The notes under the pieces are model-generated. The model worked only from the letters and a program-made list of their open reading frames with translations. It ran no database searches and was not told the origin of the DNA. From Glandiceps talaboti (taxonomy: Eukaryota; Hemichordata; Enteropneusta; Spengelidae), in contig NC_135564.1 in NCBI RefSeq assembly GCF_964340395.1, positions 23,603,387 through 23,667,386 of the forward strand: a DNA stretch of 64,000 nucleotides, written 5' to 3'. Below, piece after piece: positions 60,690-64,000 of the stretch (the stretch's first letter is position 1; the number at the start of each line of letters is the position of its first letter). Made by a program: the position numbers and the translations under genes.

Positions 60690-61372
60690 TTGTGGTCTAA
60701 GTTTGCTAAGGGTGGGAAAGCTACATCAGTTGTTGACACAGACGATGAATCTGACTTTGGATTATGTGATTCAGAATTTAGTGAATCGTACAGAGAGTAA
60801 GGAAAGGACTGTGAGCTCTTAGAGATTGCAGATAATGTAGATTTATTGATTCATTCATTCACCCATATTATCTACAATCTATGGATCTGTATTTCTATGA
60901 TGGAATGAATACATTCAGTCTCAGGCCACTATAGTCTATAGGTCTGGAACAGATTAATCGAGAATGAATATTCATAGTCTCTGGGTTCATAGTTACAAAT
61001 GAAAATCTCTCCTCACAGAGTCAAAAATTACTTGGTTGCGAATCCAAAATTTACTGCCAAGTTTACTTCCAAGTTGTATTTTTTGATTCTGTGAGTGGAA
61101 ATTTTCAATTGTAAGAACAGATTGATGAAATAATAGTGGATAGTAAACAATTCGTTGTACTCTCTTTCACTTTAGTATATCTAAAGATATGTTGTATCAT
61201 ATTAAAGTTCAAAATCATTTAATCTGTAATGGGGGGGGGGGGGGGTGTAGATACAGGTCGTGAATGTGAACTGCATTGAATATGGACCAGCAGTTTTCCT
61301 TAAGGACCAGCAGCATTTGCTACATGTCGGTCCTTATGACCAGTAGTCATTTTCCCTTAAGTTCACACACTG
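60690..61372. other. No recognisable feature
   Basis: Non-coding DNA with a G tract at 61231-61246 and GGACCAGCAG words near 61285-61310. Confidence 0.4.
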
Positions 61373-61668
61373 TACATGTGCATATCCATTTTCGTCGTGA
61401 TACGATCCAATATGGCTGCCTGGCAGCCATTTTGTTTGTGAATTTTCCATATCCAAAGCCATAACTCAGACTCCATTTTCATCGTGATATGATCCCCCAT
61501 ACCCAACCAATCCTTTATTGTTGGAGGCATATTCCATGTCCAACAAGCACACACAACATATCTAAGTCTGTTTGTTTTAGGTTCACAAATGTTGTTGCGT
61601 GATCAGAGTAATGATAATTCCTTAAAACCCAATTATAGTGGGGACTATGTCATTCTCAATGACTTGTT
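61373..61668 (+). mobile_element. Family B element, copy 5 (5' truncated)
   Basis: Starts inside a 150-bp unit (ACATGTGCATATCCATTTTC) and carries the complete 3' part: the CCCCATACCCAACCAATCC region, AGTGGGGACT, GTCATT-CTC-AATGAC and CTTGTT. The 5' hairpin and microsatellite are absent. Confidence 0.9.
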
Positions 61669-61938
61669 TTTTTATACACTGATGGTCCTGAATAAAGATT
61701 AGCAAGCTTGCCAAAGAGTATATCAATACAAATATGTTTATGCCAACTTATAACCAGTACATGAAATGGTTTCTTCCGGACAAAGTTGTATGACTTCACC
61801 TGTGGTGCTACACCACTGTTCTAATAAACAAGAAAGGCCTAAGTATGTGGCAACATCAGTTACAATATAAACATGTGGCTTGGTAATTGTCGATCGAACT
61901 CTCAATATTGCAACATCGGTAGTTTGCTGTCCGGGAAA
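61669..61938. other. No recognisable feature
   Basis: Short spacer between family B copy 5 and the SAP-like relic; the reading frame downstream of the relic does not continue recognisably. Confidence 0.35.
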
Positions 61939-62345
61939 TTAGTGCGCTGACTGTAGCTGGAAGCTGTTGTCAGATTTGTAATTTTCTAATCGTCCTTTTG
62001 TCCAGCAACAGATACCAGTAAGGTAAAGAAAGATGTTTATCATGTCTACATCGGGTATATTTCGAAGGTCCTCCTCCGTCCAACTTTTAATATTTCCATT
62101 GTCGATTAGTTCTATCTTTTGATGCCCGACATCCACTATTCGTCTCGTCTCCTCTTCTGTTCTCTCAGAAAATCATCATTTTCCAGTGTTTCAAGACCAA
62201 GGTTGACAGCATTTCTGGCGATATCTAGTAGATCGGCTTTCCTCGTTTTAGAAGTAATAATTTTCCGCTCTTTAATGAATGCACGGAGTTCATTTACGCC
62301 CATTTAGTTGACAGCTTCATACATCGCCATACTATTAGATGCCAT
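61939..62345 (-). pseudogene. SAP-like domain protein relic, possibly transposon-borne
   Basis: Minus-strand frame from ATG 62345: MASNSMAMYEAVN, then a TAA (62304-62306), then MGVNELRAFIKERKIITSKT followed by RKADLLDIARNAV. This helix-loop-helix (ELR.fi....i..s.trKaDLl..a) is typical of SAP-type DNA-binding domains. After a two-frame shift near 62140 it continues VDVGHQKIELID, LRNIPDVDMINIFLYLTG and WTKGRLENYKSDNSF, stopping at 61939. I recall this N-terminus, SAP then a WT.grl..YK segment, from invertebrate proteins that also carry SWIM zinc fingers and YqaJ-like nuclease domains, some linked with transposons. Those later domains are not here. A stop and a frameshift make it dead. Confidence 0.65.
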
Positions 62346-64000
62346 TATGAAAATTCTGGCCTTCACTTTGTCAGATATGGTGTGCCCTCTTGCGATACTT
62401 TCCTGAGAAACTACCGGAAGTTCGATAACCGGCATATGCCGTATTGGCATAGACTCGCCAACATACAATCACACGACATGTGCTTCCACATGTACTCCTC
62501 CCCGTTCGGGCCGGCCTTTGGTTACAGCGACTTGCTCCGAAGTCGAGCGACTACTACTATGTGGTAGCGATATACCAATCAAGTCTATTTTTTGTCTAGT
62601 GATAAATTTGTTTGTCAATAACGTCTGTCGATATCAATATTATTTAAACTATCGTGAAAAATTGAAAGACGTTCTTATCGTGTTATTCGGAGTGAAATGA
62701 ACGTCAACAGCAATTTACAGAGAGGCTGAGATATGTATATGTAAACAGGGGCACGTACGTCATGTCAGCAAAGACATGACTACCAAACACTAACTAATTT
62801 GACAGAAGACATGTTTATTTGTACAAAACTGTTGAATCAAAATCATGATTTTACTATGTGTATTGAACTGAGATTGATGTAACACATACTGGGTGTTAGA
62901 GTTTCTCTTTCGCTTCAAGTTCCAATCCAGAGCTTGTTGTTGGTACATGGTGTTGCATGTGGCATGTTTCTCTCTGATGGAGGTATCAGAGTCCTCGATG
63001 ACTTTTCCTTATTTTTCTTAGATGCTAACTCAGACAGAGCCTTCATGCTTGTTCTTACCTTCTCTATCTTACTTACTGAGCAAACCATTTTGATATAGAG
63101 TGGCGAATCTCGGTAAAATAATGATTTCTTTGAGCATTTAGTGTAAGCGTAGCATGTGGTATATGTTGCTAAAGAACTCGCTAGTGAAAGGAACTCTACT
63201 CATGCGCAGTGTAGTGTCTATTGTTTACGACCCCTTAGCCTAGCAACATAGTATTACATTTTGTAGAGGTTTGACACATGTCTTGCTTGATTGGTTTTCT
63301 ACACCAATTGATAATCTTAACATTTACTAGAGGGTCTTAACATGTCAGAATGCCAAACACACCAGTGAATGCGAGCAAAAGAGGTGTTGTAAAAAATGCT
63401 AAAAATACACGAAAAGTGTCATTTTTCACCCTTTGTATCCCTTTTTAAAAGCTTTTGATCTACATTGTTACTCATGGCAATGGAATGAAACCTTTTTTGG
63501 TCGATAAAACGTGACTATAACAAATTTCTCTTGGTGGTTTTTTGACGTAGCAGGTATAGTTCGACAACTAGGTGTCTCCAAAGTAGCACTCATTTTTTTA
63601 CCGAAATTTACAGTTTTAAAAGTTCATTTTAAAAAAAATGATGATGGATATCGACAAAAGTTGGAAAATTTTATAAGGCAGTGTTCTCCCTGAACAAGGT
63701 AACAGGGGTGCCGCGCCCTCTTGTAAATTCTTGGCGCCCCATGTAAGTTTTGACGAAAAAAAAATGAATTGAATATTTTTTCAACAAACGGGGCAAAACG
63801 ATTTACTTCTCTCGCGGTTTCGCTACCTCATGGTCGCCATTTTGGAAAGTCAAATATCTCGGTAAAGAGGCTACTGTCACTGATGTCAAACTTCGTGCGA
63901 ATCACATTCACGCATACTTTCGTCAAACTTGTCATTCATTCTATAGCTTTCAAACAGTCAACATGTCTTTCCTCCGTCATTTAGCTCAATGAAGATCAGG
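62346..64000. other. No gene recognised; possible transposon start near 63681
   Basis: CAGTGTTCTCCCTGAACAAG at 63682 has the look of an hAT-type terminus, followed by a GC-rich TGCCGCGCCCTC stretch. Its partner would lie beyond the window. Nothing else supportable was seen. Confidence 0.35.

Noticed and set aside
62119-62307. Plus-strand frame opposite the SAP-like relic
   Set aside because: Shadow frame; the minus strand carries the recognisable domain.

Overview
This is eukaryotic genomic DNA from an animal. It is AT-rich, has very low coding density, shows GT..AG introns, and is packed with dispersed repeats, minisatellites and decayed transposons. The species cannot be read from the sequence. 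The neogenin/DCC-type gene and the mix of DNA transposons, non-LTR elements, a tRNA-derived SINE and tandem-repeat-bearing non-autonomous elements suggest a marine invertebrate (a deuterostome such as a hemichordate or lancelet, or a lophotrochozoan); this is inference.

The one confidently recognised host gene is on the plus strand: the 5' end of a neogenin/DCC family netrin receptor. Exon 1 (start codon 15035, donor after 15110) encodes a signal peptide. Exon 2 (42243-42557) encodes the first immunoglobulin domain. The two exons join in frame (phase 1), across an intron of 27,132 bp. The second intron starts at 42558 and no further Ig exon was recognised, so the rest of the receptor should lie beyond 64000. 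Two weak host-gene candidates are a phase-compatible possible terminal exon at 45028-45185 and a minus-strand first exon with a basic, mitochondrial-presequence-like peptide at 59003-59095.

Layout. 0.4-4.45 kb: a large 33-bp minisatellite interrupted by a SINE and a foldback element, ending in a long (AG)n tract. 4.5-14.7 kb: mostly featureless, with a non-LTR reverse transcriptase relic (9.2-9.9 kb), a 44-bp minisatellite and small hairpins. 14.7-15.1 kb: putative promoter and exon 1. 15.1-42.2 kb: intron 1, containing three copies of a 150-bp-unit repeat element (one nested inside another repeat), a related element with 365-385-bp units, a 146-bp array split by a TTAA-flanked insertion, a 64-bp minisatellite, and a gag-like relic. 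42.2-42.6 kb: exon 2. 42.6-64 kb: a SINE, a Tigger/pogo-type transposon, a 28-bp minisatellite with a 1,008-bp TA-flanked insertion, THAP-domain and SAP-like relics, a DDE transposase relic, two further non-LTR relics, a CAGGG-ended 1.48-kb element and two more copies of the 150-bp-unit element.

The main structural result is a repeat family (17416, 27494, 40275, 53904, 61373). It has a 32-33-nt two-tier 5' hairpin, a GTCC/GTCT microsatellite, about 150-bp tandem units, a copy of the 5' terminus inverted near the 3' end, and a short 3' hairpin. This architecture resembles non-autonomous Helentrons (HINE/DINE-like), but that assignment is inference.
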